Shown piece by piece: positions 1 through 8,195 of a stretch of DNA of 64,000 nt. Source of the DNA: a bacterium (GTDB lineage: Bacteria > Bacteroidota > Ignavibacteria > Ignavibacteriales > Ignavibacteriaceae); contig JADJWC010000004.1 in NCBI GenBank assembly GCA_016716565.1, positions 62,001-126,000 on the forward strand, in the 5' to 3' direction. Under the pieces are notes generated by a model. That model had not been told where the DNA came from and did not search any database. It saw only the letters and a program-made list of their open reading frames with translations. Positions within the stretch are counted from its first letter, which is position 1, and each line of letters starts with the position of its first letter. A program made the position numbers and the translations under genes.

Positions 1-374
1 CAGACACCGACTGTAATGATGTTGATTCTTTCGTATCGTGTTTTATTTAGCAGAGGCTCGAATATCAATACGTAAATCGGTGCAGTTGCCTGCAGGAAAA
101 TAGCATTTGCAGCAGTTGTAGTTTTTGTGGCAATAACAAATGTGATTAAAACTATCGCATAAATAAATGAATTGATCAGGCTGAGCTTATTGAAAATAAG
201 TGTTCGTTTTTTAAAAATTAGAGCAAATGTGATAGCAGCTATCAAGCATCTGAAAAAAGATAACTGCATTGCATTAAAGGAAATCAGCTTTATAAAGAGT
301 CCACCGCTGCTCCAGAGTAAGGCAGCAGTGAAAACGTAAAGTATTCCTTTTTGATGTTCGGAAAGATTTTTCAT
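1..374 (-). CDS. EamA/DMT-type transporter, N-terminal part (runs off window)
   Basis: Reading the minus strand from the ATG at 374 gives about 124 codons up to the window edge. The protein starts MKNLSEHQKG and then alternates hydrophobic helices with short basic loops; visible segments include LLWSSGGLFIKL and RCLIAAITFALIF, the layout of the first EamA half of a drug/metabolite transporter. Such proteins have ten helices in two repeats and move small metabolites across the inner membrane; the substrate cannot be told from sequence. The rest lies outside the window. It is divergent from the archease gene, with about 100 bases between them. Family assignment is by topology and motif feel only. 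Confidence 0.6.
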   Translation of the reverse strand, partial: MKNLSEHQKGILYVFTAALLWSSGGLFIKLISFNAMQLSFFRCLIAAITFALIFKKRTLIFNKLSLINSFIYAIVLITFVIATKTTTAANAIFLQATAPIYVLIFEPLLNKTRYERINIITVGV

Positions 375-476
375 TTGTTCAGCAAATATAACTACCGGAT
401 AAACAGATTTAATTAAAGTTATTTTTTATAAAATCATCACTAAATTAAGCTCAACAAATCGGATATTTTTTATTGT

Positions 477-905
477 ATGAATGGCAATTACAAATTCGTG
501 GATCACACTGCTGACATTGCAGCAGAATTGGAAGGCAGCAGTCTTCAGGATTTATTTGAAGCTGGTGCAAAAGCATGGTTCACTGCAATAACCAGCGATG
601 AATCCATTGAAGCAGATGATTATATGGAAATTGAACTTTCAGCTTCATCCAAAGAAGAGCTTCTGGTTACTTTCTTAAATGAGCTTAATTATTTACTGCT
701 TGCAAAAAGATGGTTGTATGTATCAATCGAATCATTTAAACTATTTGAGGATGCTGAAGGTTTTGAGCTATCTGCCGAATTAAAAGGAGCACCTGTGTCA
801 ATCGATTTTCCAATGAAGCACGAAATAAAATCTGTAACGTATCATCAAGTTGAGATAGTGGAAGTAAATGGCAAGTACTCAACCCTTGTTGTTTTTGATA
901 TTTAA
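477..905 (+). CDS. Archease (activator of RNA ligase RtcB)
   Basis: A 142-residue protein with the archease N-terminal signature VDHTADIAAE (residues 8-17) and a C-terminal strand ending TLVVFDI, where family members place conserved metal-binding acidic residues. Archease speeds guanylylation and turnover of the RNA ligase RtcB. The length is normal for the family. It ends 23 bases before rtcB on the same strand, and the two are very likely co-transcribed, a pairing found widely in bacteria and archaea. The start at 477 is the only ATG that keeps the conserved N-terminus. Seen: motif and neighbour. Known: family role. Inferred: activity on this RtcB. Confidence 0.9.
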   Translation: MNGNYKFVDHTADIAAELEGSSLQDLFEAGAKAWFTAITSDESIEADDYMEIELSASSKEELLVTFLNELNYLLLAKRWLYVSIESFKLFEDAEGFELSAELKGAPVSIDFPMKHEIKSVTYHQVEIVEVNGKYSTLVVFDI

Positions 906-928
906 CAATTTCTTCGAGGAGAATAATC

Positions 929-2384
929 ATGAATATCGGCGGAATTGAATTAACCAGAGTGAGAGAAAATTTATGGGAGATTCCCGCTAACGGAGATATG
1001 AAAGTATCGGGAAGAGTGTATATCTCGCAGGAAATGATTGAAAAAGGTTTGAAAGATGATGAGGCATTAAAGCAGGTTGTAAATGTTGCCCACCTTCCGG
1101 GAATAGAAAAATATTCACTTGCCATGCCAGATATCCATTGGGGTTATGGCTTTCCAATAGGAGGTGTCGCAGCAACAAATCTTGATGAAGGAGTAATTTC
1201 TCCGGGAGGAGTTGGTTATGATATTAATTGCGGAGTAAGACTGGCAACAACAAATCTGGAATATGAACCGCTAAAAAATAAAATTGATACCCTCGTCTCA
1301 AAATTGTTCCATGCTGTCCCAACAGGAGTTGGTGCAAGTGGTGCAATTAAAAAACTTTCAATACCAGATTTAAAAAAAGTTTTGTCAAAAGGTTCTGTTT
1401 GGGCACTTGAAAACGATCTTGGAGTTTCTTCAGATATTGATTTTACTGAAGAAAGCGGAACGTTAAAAAATGCAGACACCGATGCAGTCAGTCAGCGTGC
1501 TTATGAACGGGGAGCAGACCAGCTGGGAACTCTCGGTTCAGGAAATCATTTTCTTGAAGTTGATGTTGTTGAAGATATTTACGACTCAAAAGTTGCGGAG
1601 GTATTTGGATTATTTCCCGGACAAATTGTAATTCAAATTCATACTGGTTCCCGCGGACTTGGCTACCAGGTTTGTGATGATTACCTGAAAATCCTTCTTA
1701 AAGCTAGCAATAAATATGGATTCAAATTGCCCGACCGACAACTCGCATGCGCACCAATCAATTCTCAGGAAGGAATGGATTATCTGGCTGCAATGCAAGC
1801 CGCTGCTAATTTTGCATGGAATAACCGTCAGGTGATAATGCATCTTGCTAAAAAAAGTTTTCAAAGAGACATTCACAATCAATGAATCAGAATTGGGATT
1901 TAAACTTTTATATGATGTGTGTCATAACATTGCAAAGATTGAAAAGCACAAAATCGGGAATGAAGAAAAAGAAGTGTGTGTTCATAGGAAAGGAGCTACA
2001 CGTGCATTTCCTCCAGGAAGTAAATTGATTCCGAAAAAATATCATGATGTTGGTCAACCGGTTCTTATTCCAGGTGATATGGGAAGATATTCCTACATTC
2101 TAGTCGGAACAGACAAAGCAATGGAAGAAACATTCGGGAGTTCCTGTCACGGTGCTGGAAGAAATTTAAGCCGCACCAAAGCGCTGAAAAGTGCAAAGGG
2201 TAGAGATCTTGTAGCTGAACTCAATAAAAAGGGAATAGCAATTCAGGCAAAAGGGTATAAGACGATTGCTGAAGAAATGTCAGATGCGTACAAGGATGTG
2301 TCAGATGTGGTTGATGTGATGCATAAAGAAGGTATTACCCGGAAAGTTGCAAAAATAAAACCTGTTGGAGTGATTAAAGGTTGA
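929..2384 (+). CDS. rtcB: RNA-splicing ligase RtcB, split by a +1 frameshift at an A7 run
   Basis: GTP/Mn-dependent RNA ligase joining 2',3'-cyclic-phosphate (or 3'-phosphate) ends to 5'-OH ends in RNA repair. The first frame (929-1885) carries DINCGVRL (Asp98, Cys101), LGSGNHFLEV and IHTGSRGLGYQ; the second frame (in-frame similarity from about 1845 to 2384) carries YDVCHNIAKIEKH, HRKGATRAFPPG and SCHGAGR, the last holding the His that becomes guanylylated. All metal and catalytic motifs are therefore present but in two frames. Dropping one A from the seven-A run at 1850-1856 gives a continuous protein of about 484 residues, the normal RtcB size. The cause is a real frameshift, transcriptional slippage or a homopolymer error. 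A Shine-Dalgarno-like GAGGAG precedes the ATG at 929. Confidence 0.9.
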
Positions 2385-2440
2385 TCGAATGGAAAATGTA
2401 AAATGGATGATGGAAGATTGAAGTTTTCATTACAGGTAGA
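2385..2440. repeat. Degenerate GGAAAATG/GATGATGGAAGAT repeat patch
   Basis: The intergenic stretch between rtcB and the next gene holds repetitive ATGGAAAATG and ATGGATGATGGAAGATTG strings. Similar words recur in the coding DNA of T9SS sorting domains near 12440 and 14590 (minus strand). This suggests a dispersed low-complexity repeat, judged only by eye. Confidence 0.35.
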
Positions 2441-2442
2441 AT

Positions 2443-2781
2443 TTGGATAAAGAATTTATTGATAATATACTCCTCGAATTGCTGAACAGATCAGATGAAA
2501 TTTACGGCGAAGCAGTTGAGAAAATTTGGTTTTATGATGGCGACTTATGTCCTAGCTGCTTGAAGCGAAAGATTGATGCATTGGTTATTGGGAATGACCC
2601 GGCTTTATCTTTAAACGCATTCATCTATCGCGATCTCAACACGCTGATCGGTTATTTTCTTTGCAGTTATTGTGCAACTGATATATTTGCAAAAGGGGAG
2701 AAGCATAAAGAATTATATCATAATCTGGAAGAGAATTTAAAGAATGCGTATAATAAATATTTAAAGTCACAGGCTTCCTGA
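2443..2781 (+). CDS. Small protein with paired CxxC motifs, unknown function
   Basis: A 112-residue protein from a TTG start at 2443. It is not recognised as a named family. It has an acidic N-terminus, a CPSC motif near residues 37-40 followed by basic residues (LKRKID), and CSYC near residues 74-77; the two pairs could bind one zinc or iron ion. There is no signal peptide or membrane segment, so it is probably cytoplasmic. It lies about 60 bases after rtcB on the same strand, so a link to RNA repair is possible but unproven. TTG starts are common in this window, which supports the choice. Confidence 0.6.
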   Translation: MDKEFIDNILLELLNRSDEIYGEAVEKIWFYDGDLCPSCLKRKIDALVIGNDPALSLNAFIYRDLNTLIGYFLCSYCATDIFAKGEKHKELYHNLEENLKNAYNKYLKSQAS

Positions 2782-2818
2782 TTAAAATATTTTTATAAAG
2801 ATTACGGATAATCATACA

Positions 2819-3451
2819 TTGAATCGATTCAAACCACCATTATTAATTCAAAAACTGTTTCATGATTTTATATGGTCAACTGTTAATAATAAAATCCTGT
2901 TAACTTTTGATGATGGTCCGACAATAGAAGCTACCGAAAAGATTCTTAAAATTCTTTCTTTAAATAAAATAAAAGCAGTCTTTTTTTGTGTGGGGGATAA
3001 CATTATTAACCAACCTTTATTAGCAGAAAAAATTTTGAGCGCCGGACATACAATCGCAAACCACACTATGAAGCATAAATTGCTTACCGCTATGAACAAT
3101 GAGGAATCCATTAAAGAATTATCTGCATTTAATAGTTTGATGAAAGAAAAATTCAATTATGATATAAAATATTTCCGACCGGCACACGGAAAATTTAACC
3201 TGAAGACAAATGGATTGATGAAAGAATTAAATATGAAATGTGTAATGTGGAATTTGCTTACATATGATTTTGAGAATAATATTGAAAAAGTAAAATTCGC
3301 TATTGAAAAGTATTTAGATAGAAATTCAATTATAGTATTTCACGACAACGTAAAGAGTGCTTCTATAATTGAAAAAGCGTTGAACTACACGATTGATCTC
3401 GCTGGAAAGAGAAATTATGAATTCGGAGAACCTGCAGATTGTTTGAAATAA
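2819..3451 (+). CDS. Polysaccharide deacetylase (NodB domain)
   Basis: A 210-residue carbohydrate esterase family 4 protein. NodB motifs appear in order: TFDDGPT (Asp31/Asp32, catalytic base and metal ligand), HTMKH (His82, His86, metal ligands), RPAHGKF (variant of the usual RPPYG), WNLLTYDF and IVFHDN (catalytic His). These enzymes remove N- or O-acetyl groups from surface or cell-wall sugars. No signal peptide is visible from the TTG start at 2819, so it may act in the cytoplasm or on a membrane-linked intermediate. It heads a packed set with a glycosyltransferase, a radical SAM enzyme, a barrel protein and a protease, suggesting synthesis of a modified surface glycan or glycolipid. The substrate is not known. 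Confidence 0.88.
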   Translation: MNRFKPPLLIQKLFHDFIWSTVNNKILLTFDDGPTIEATEKILKILSLNKIKAVFFCVGDNIINQPLLAEKILSAGHTIANHTMKHKLLTAMNNEESIKELSAFNSLMKEKFNYDIKYFRPAHGKFNLKTNGLMKELNMKCVMWNLLTYDFENNIEKVKFAIEKYLDRNSIIVFHDNVKSASIIEKALNYTIDLAGKRNYEFGEPADCLK

Positions 3452-3542
3452 TTTTTTAATTCTTGTATCGGGATACTTTATTATCTCAGCGGTTCTCATT
3501 GTTGGTGCAAAGAAAAACTTTCCGCAATTAACTGAAGAGAAA

Positions 3543-4532
3543 TTGCCGTCAGTATCAATTATTGTTGCAGCAAGGAATGAAGAAAATAATATTCTAACTT
3601 GTCTTGAATCGCTGGCCCAACTTATCTACCCGGAAGGAAAACTTGAAATTATCATCGTTGATGATGCATCGACTGATGATACATTAAAAATAGCTTCAAA
3701 ATTTATTCATGGTAAAAAGCATTTCAGAATTATTCACCTTCAGGAAAATGAACAATCAGTTTTAAAAGGCAAAGTCAGAGCAATGGCAGAAGGAATTAAA
3801 CTTGCGTTTGGGGAAATTATTTTAACTACAGACGCGGATTGCGTAGTTAGTTCATTCTGGGCGAAAACAATAGCTTCATATTACACTGATAATGTTGGAG
3901 TTGTAAATGGATACACTTCTCAAAACGTTAATGGTGTATTTAGCGGAATGCAGGCAATAGATTTTATTTATTTGTTATTTATTTCCGCGGGTACGATAAA
4001 TCTTGGAAAACCAGTCAGCTGCATTGGCAACAATATGTCATTCCGGAAAAAAGCTTATGATGAGGTAGGTGGATTTGAGAATTTGACTTTCAGTGTGACT
4101 GAAGATTTTCTGTTGCTTAACTCGATTCATAAACTAAAAAAATACAAGGCAGTCTATCCATTAAACAAAGATTCGTTAGTAATTTCAAAACCAGCAGAAA
4201 ACCTTGTTGAACTTTTTCGGCAGAAGAAACGCTGGGCAGTTGGCGGAATTGATGCACCACCGCTTGGTATTTTGTTGATGACTTGGGCATTTCTTACTAA
4301 TTTATTCATTCTTGTGACCCCGTTTATATTTAGTGCGGTCCTGCTTTACATTGTTGTGTTCAAAATATCTATTGATTTATTCGTGCTCTATCCAATTCAT
4401 CAAAAATTAGGTCTTCAGAAGAATTTGAAATATTTTTTAGTGTTTGAAATTTATTATCTCGTTTATGTGGTTGTACTGCCGTTTGCAATATTATTCAACA
4501 AAAAAGTAAAATGGAAAGATAGAACGTACTGA
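3543..4532 (+). CDS. Family 2 glycosyltransferase, membrane-bound; true start probably near 3450
   Basis: Processive-type GT2 with VSIIVAARNEENNI, VDDASTDD, TTDADC and the QxxRW-like RQKKRWAVGG, followed by C-terminal membrane helices (about residues 235-320). It transfers sugars from nucleotide donors at the inner membrane. The TTG at 3543 is the first standard start, but the same frame upstream from 3447 encodes a convincing membrane helix (FLILVSGYFIISAVLIVGAK) with no ATG, GTG or TTG. Adding one G after base 3452 would create a TAATG stop-start overlap with the deacetylase, as seen at other junctions in this operon; the start may have been lost by a one-base deletion. The stop overlaps the next ATG (TGATG). 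Confidence 0.85.
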   Translation: MPSVSIIVAARNEENNILTCLESLAQLIYPEGKLEIIIVDDASTDDTLKIASKFIHGKKHFRIIHLQENEQSVLKGKVRAMAEGIKLAFGEIILTTDADCVVSSFWAKTIASYYTDNVGVVNGYTSQNVNGVFSGMQAIDFIYLLFISAGTINLGKPVSCIGNNMSFRKKAYDEVGGFENLTFSVTEDFLLLNSIHKLKKYKAVYPLNKDSLVISKPAENLVELFRQKKRWAVGGIDAPPLGILLMTWAFLTNLFILVTPFIFSAVLLYIVVFKISIDLFVLYPIHQKLGLQKNLKYFLVFEIYYLVYVVVLPFAILFNKKVKWKDRTY

Positions 4533-5527
4533 TGCTGCTTCTCTGCAATTATTATGTGACATATCGTTGTAATGCTTTTTGTGAGTTCTGCCATTTTGGT
4601 GATCACACCAATTTTAAGGATACACCATATGCCGATCTTGAAGATTTTAAATCAAATGTTGAGCAGCTTGCAAAGCTTGGAGTAAAGTTTATTGATCTGA
4701 CCGGTGGTGAACCTCTTCTGCATAAAGACATTCACTTAATGGCTGAGTTTGCTCACGAACTTAAAATGCAGACAAGCATTACAACCAATACGCTTCTTTA
4801 TCCAAAGTTCGCTGAAAAGCTTGCGGGAAAAATTAATCTACTGCACTTTTCATTGGATTCACCCGATGAAGAAGAGCACAATAAAATTAGAAAAGTTGAT
4901 TGCTACAAATCAATTTTCAAAAGTATTGAAATAGCAAAATCGCTTGGTGAATTTCCTGATGTTCTTTTCACTGTAACAAACGAGACGTACAAAAAGTTGC
5001 CACGAATGCACGAATTAGCTGCAAAGTATGATTTGGTTTTACTGGTAAATCCGGTTTTTTCATATTTTGGTAATCCCGGATTAACTCAGGAAGCAGTTGA
5101 TCTTGTCGATGATTATTGTGATGGGAAAATGAATGTATATCTTAACAAAGCTTTTATGAAATTAAGAAGAGATGGAGGAAACGATATCAGCAATCCAAGC
5201 TGCAAAGCTGTTTCAAGAGTTGTTGTCATTTCACCCTATAATGAGATTATTCTGCCCTGTTATCATTTTGCAAATGATAAAATTAAAATTGACAAACCAA
5301 TTAGTGAAATCAGAAAATCTGAAAAGATAAAACACTTTCTTAAAATGGAAGGACGATTTGATTTTTGTCAGGGCTGCACAGTTAATTGTTACTTCGAACC
5401 TTCGTTTGCATTCCCAACAAACTTGTACGCAATTTCAAGTTTGACTTCCAAATTCAAATACAGCTACAACAAACTCATCAAACAGAAGATTCAGAAAAAA
5501 CTCATCTCGAAACCAGAAAGTAATTAA
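4532..5527 (+). CDS. Radical SAM protein with SPASM-like C-terminal cysteines
   Basis: A 331-residue enzyme with the radical SAM cluster motif CNAFCEFC (Cys13, Cys17, Cys20), a glycine-rich SAM site (LTGGEPLL) and late cysteines (NPSC, LPCYHF, FCQGCTVNC) placed like those of a SPASM or twitch domain that binds extra Fe-S clusters. Such enzymes do radical chemistry, often on peptides or, in some subfamilies, on lipids or sugars. The ATG overlaps the GT2 stop and its own stop overlaps the next start (TAATG), so it is translationally coupled to envelope genes. No precursor-peptide gene is seen beside it, which argues against simple RiPP maturation. Reaction unknown. Confidence 0.85.
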   Translation: MLLLCNYYVTYRCNAFCEFCHFGDHTNFKDTPYADLEDFKSNVEQLAKLGVKFIDLTGGEPLLHKDIHLMAEFAHELKMQTSITTNTLLYPKFAEKLAGKINLLHFSLDSPDEEEHNKIRKVDCYKSIFKSIEIAKSLGEFPDVLFTVTNETYKKLPRMHELAAKYDLVLLVNPVFSYFGNPGLTQEAVDLVDDYCDGKMNVYLNKAFMKLRRDGGNDISNPSCKAVSRVVVISPYNEIILPCYHFANDKIKIDKPISEIRKSEKIKHFLKMEGRFDFCQGCTVNCYFEPSFAFPTNLYAISSLTSKFKYSYNKLIKQKIQKKLISKPESN

Positions 5528-6354
5528 TGCGATTTATACTTATTGTTTCATTATTGCTTATCCTCAGAATTAATTCTTTTGCACAAACGACAACTGAATG
5601 GTTTCCGGCTGATTTAAATATTCAACCATTCACTGCTAATTTTCTTGAACCAAAAACTGGATTTCAATATCTCTTCGATCTTGAAAAAGTACGAATTGAT
5701 ATAGGAACTTCACACGATATTATTCACTGGATTGATAAGGACCGATCATTTTCATTTGGCGCTGATTTTTTTACTTACACACGTGCACGATCGGAAGCAA
5801 ATTTTAAATTCCCGGTTGAAACCGTCGATTATCTATTTGGAGTTAATGGAAGTTACAAGTATGAAATTGATGAAAGCGAATTGGGTGTGAGGCTTCGTTT
5901 CAATCACATCAGTGCACATCTTGTTGATGGTTATTACGATGCTGGAACAGAAAGCTGGATGAATGGCAGAGAACCATTTGTTTACAGCAAAGAATTTTTT
6001 GAGCTGATTGGTTACTATAAAATTTATGATTTACGCGTTTACCTCGGAATTACTTATAATATTCATATCGTCCCGGATGAAATTAAAAAAGAAATTTTTC
6101 AGATTGGATTTGATTACTACCCTGATAAACTTGCAACATCAGTATTTACACCTTTCGTTGCTTATGATTTTAAATTAGTTGGAACAGATAAATATGTAGG
6201 CAACAATATCATTTCTGCAGGAATAAAATTTGGTCATCCTGAATCACGAGGTTTCAGTATTTTAGCATCATACTTTTCTGGCAAGAGTGTACACGGAGAG
6301 TTTTACGATCTAAATGAAAATTATGCTACAATCGGAATTAACCTGGATATTTAA
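5527..6354 (+). CDS. Exported outer-membrane beta-barrel-like protein (DUF1207-like)
   Basis: A 275-residue protein with a signal peptide (MRFILIVSLLLILRINSFAQ, cut after Ala-Gln). The mature part is full of alternating aromatic and polar strands (for example FSFGADFFTY, VRLRFNHISAHL, VYLGITYNIH) and ends in a strand with a terminal hydrophobic residue, as outer-membrane barrels do. The opening EWFPADLNIQPF resembles DUF1207 proteins, though this is from memory and not checked. It overlaps the radical SAM gene by one base and lies two bases before the protease gene. It may be the outer-membrane member of the operon. Confidence 0.7.
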   Translation: MRFILIVSLLLILRINSFAQTTTEWFPADLNIQPFTANFLEPKTGFQYLFDLEKVRIDIGTSHDIIHWIDKDRSFSFGADFFTYTRARSEANFKFPVETVDYLFGVNGSYKYEIDESELGVRLRFNHISAHLVDGYYDAGTESWMNGREPFVYSKEFFELIGYYKIYDLRVYLGITYNIHIVPDEIKKEIFQIGFDYYPDKLATSVFTPFVAYDFKLVGTDKYVGNNIISAGIKFGHPESRGFSILASYFSGKSVHGEFYDLNENYATIGINLDI

Positions 6355-6356
6355 AA

Positions 6357-7367
6357 ATGCCTGAACCTTACGGGGAGAATTATTTTTCAAATTTCTCCAC
6401 ACCTACTCCAAAACCAAAAAAAGAACGACCGCTTCTTCATCTCGGTTTATTTATCATTACATTCATCACGACTACACTCGCTGGTGTTCAGTGGATTAGT
6501 GCTTCTGGCGGTCCGTATGAACTGACTGAATTGTTGACTGGGTTACCATATTCAATTTCAATTTTACTGATAATAACTTTTCATGAATTTGGTCATTATT
6601 TCGCTGCTGTTTATCATAAAGTGAAAGCGACACTTCCATTTTATATTCCGTTTCCTCCAATTCCATATATGATAAATTTTGGAACGATGGGGGCAGTTAT
6701 AAGAACCAGGTCGCGCATACATTCTAAGAAAGCTATGTTTGATATTGGTGTTGCAGGACCTATTGCAGGATTCGTTGTAACAATTGCTATTCTCATTTAC
6801 GGCTTTTTAAATGTTCCGGGTATCGAGTATTTAATAAAAATTCATCCTGATTATCTCGAACCAACTTATGGAAAAGAGGGTTACGGATTAGTTTTCGGTG
6901 ATTCACTCCTTTTCTCTTTCTTAAAGGAAAGGTTTGTCAGACCCGGACAGTTTTTCCCGCCAATGAGTGAAATTTATCATTATCCATATTTATGTGTCGG
7001 ATGGTTTGGACTTTTCATCACATCAATGAACATGATTCCAGTTGGTCAGTTGGATGGTGGGCATATTTCTTTTGCAATGTTCGGTGAAAAAACACATTAC
7101 AAAATTTCTGTGATTGCGTTTTCAATAATGTTTGTATTTGGACTAATAGGATTTGCAGATACCTTCCTGGAATTGGATTATGGAATAGGCTGGTCAGGGT
7201 GGTTATTCTGGGCACTGGTTCTTTACTTTGTAATTAAGCTTAAACATCCACCTGTTCTCGATGCTACTCATCTTGATTCACGAAGAATGTTTGTTGGTTA
7301 TTTTTCTTTTTTTATTTTCCTGATATCTTTTTCTCCGATGCCTATTATGCTTACATTACCCCAATAA
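6357..7367 (+). CDS. Site-2-protease family zinc metalloprotease (M50)
   Basis: A 336-residue multi-pass membrane protein. The catalytic HEFGH (His76, Glu77, His80) sits inside a membrane helix, and the third zinc ligand is the Asp in PVGQLDGGH. MGAVIRTRSRIHSKKAMFDIGVAGP is summarised by its key parts RSRIHSKK and GVAGP, typical of the EcsB/RseP-like group without a PDZ domain. These enzymes cut membrane-spanning regulatory proteins or signal peptide remnants. It starts two bases after the barrel gene, so it is probably co-expressed with the envelope genes upstream. The substrate is unknown. Confidence 0.88.
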   Translation: MPEPYGENYFSNFSTPTPKPKKERPLLHLGLFIITFITTTLAGVQWISASGGPYELTELLTGLPYSISILLIITFHEFGHYFAAVYHKVKATLPFYIPFPPIPYMINFGTMGAVIRTRSRIHSKKAMFDIGVAGPIAGFVVTIAILIYGFLNVPGIEYLIKIHPDYLEPTYGKEGYGLVFGDSLLFSFLKERFVRPGQFFPPMSEIYHYPYLCVGWFGLFITSMNMIPVGQLDGGHISFAMFGEKTHYKISVIAFSIMFVFGLIGFADTFLELDYGIGWSGWLFWALVLYFVIKLKHPPVLDATHLDSRRMFVGYFSFFIFLISFSPMPIMLTLPQ

Positions 7368-7427
7368 ATTGCAAAATATCTTAATTTTTACCTTGTGAGA
7401 GTACTTGCATCAAAATATTATTCTACT

Positions 7428-8195
7428 ATGAGAAAAATCTATTTCTTGCTGATTCCACTTCTCTTGTGGGGATGTGAAAAAACTTACGATGATATTATCG
7501 ATTCCGGAACTGATAATTACCAGGTAAGCTCTATTGCTGGAATAAAAGATACTGTTGATATGAAAATTCCAGGAGATTCACTTCTTAATCTCAGACTTAT
7601 CTTTACTCCGCCCAGTCAGGTTTACAAAGCTTATTTTGATGTATATGCATCTGATAATTCAAAATTAAATTCAGCACCGATAGAGATGTATGAAATCATT
7701 GATGATCTTTATGAAAATCAATTTATTCTAAAACGGGAAAACCCTATTGGTAATTATACTGTCAGATTTTCAGCTGAAGGATTTGAAGGGGGAATTAAGC
7801 AGGTTGCTCACGCAACATTTTACTTTAAGAATGGTCAGGAGAATGTTCCTCCTGCGATTGCTAATACGGCAATTGATCCCGATACAGTTGTAGTTACTCA
7901 ACCTACTGTGATCTTCACATCCGTCGAAGCTTCAGATCCAAACGGTTTGAATGATATTCTGGAAGTTTATTTTATTGTATATCGTCCTGATGGTACTTCA
8001 AATAACAGTAAAGTTTTCCTTTATGATGATGGTACATCGGAACATGGCGATGTGACTGCTGGAGATGGGATATTCTCAAGATTAATTCAGGTTGATCAAA
8101 GCAATCAAAAAGGAACTTACCGTTTTGAATTCAGAGCTAAAGATAGAATAGGTGACTTGAGTAATATCTTAAATCATTTTGTATTGATTCAATGA
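7428..8195 (+). CDS. Lipoprotein with C-terminal Ig-like domain
   Basis: The ATG at 7428 gives MRKIYFLLIPLLLWGC, a lipoprotein signal peptide with the lipobox cysteine at position 16; a GTG at 7395 would add a non-signal tail and is rejected. The mature part is acidic. The C-terminal third (PNGLNDILEVYF, FLYDDGTSEHGD, AGDGIFSRL, YRFEFRAKDRIGDLSN) looks like an Ig/cadherin-like fold found in secreted proteins of this group. Its stop overlaps the start of the following secreted propeller gene by four bases (ATGA), so both are translated together. Probably exposed at the outer membrane. Function unknown. Confidence 0.8.
   Translation: MRKIYFLLIPLLLWGCEKTYDDIIDSGTDNYQVSSIAGIKDTVDMKIPGDSLLNLRLIFTPPSQVYKAYFDVYASDNSKLNSAPIEMYEIIDDLYENQFILKRENPIGNYTVRFSAEGFEGGIKQVAHATFYFKNGQENVPPAIANTAIDPDTVVVTQPTVIFTSVEASDPNGLNDILEVYFIVYRPDGTSNNSKVFLYDDGTSEHGDVTAGDGIFSRLIQVDQSNQKGTYRFEFRAKDRIGDLSNILNHFVLIQ

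Noticed and set aside
736..1178. Long minus-strand open frames opposite archease and rtcB
   Set aside because: They are shadows of strongly conserved plus-strand genes and show no known motif.
1850..1857. Programmed -1 ribosomal frameshift at A AAA AAG in rtcB
   Set aside because: The downstream frame is +1 (or -2), not -1, relative to the first frame, so the classic slippery mechanism does not fit.
4532..5527. Radical SAM gene as part of a RiPP peptide-modifying cluster
   Set aside because: No small precursor, recognition-domain protein or protease/transporter pair of RiPP type is adjacent; neighbours are envelope genes.
7395..7427. Upstream GTG start for the lipoprotein gene
   Set aside because: It would put a polar stretch before the signal peptide; the ATG at 7428 gives a normal lipobox distance.
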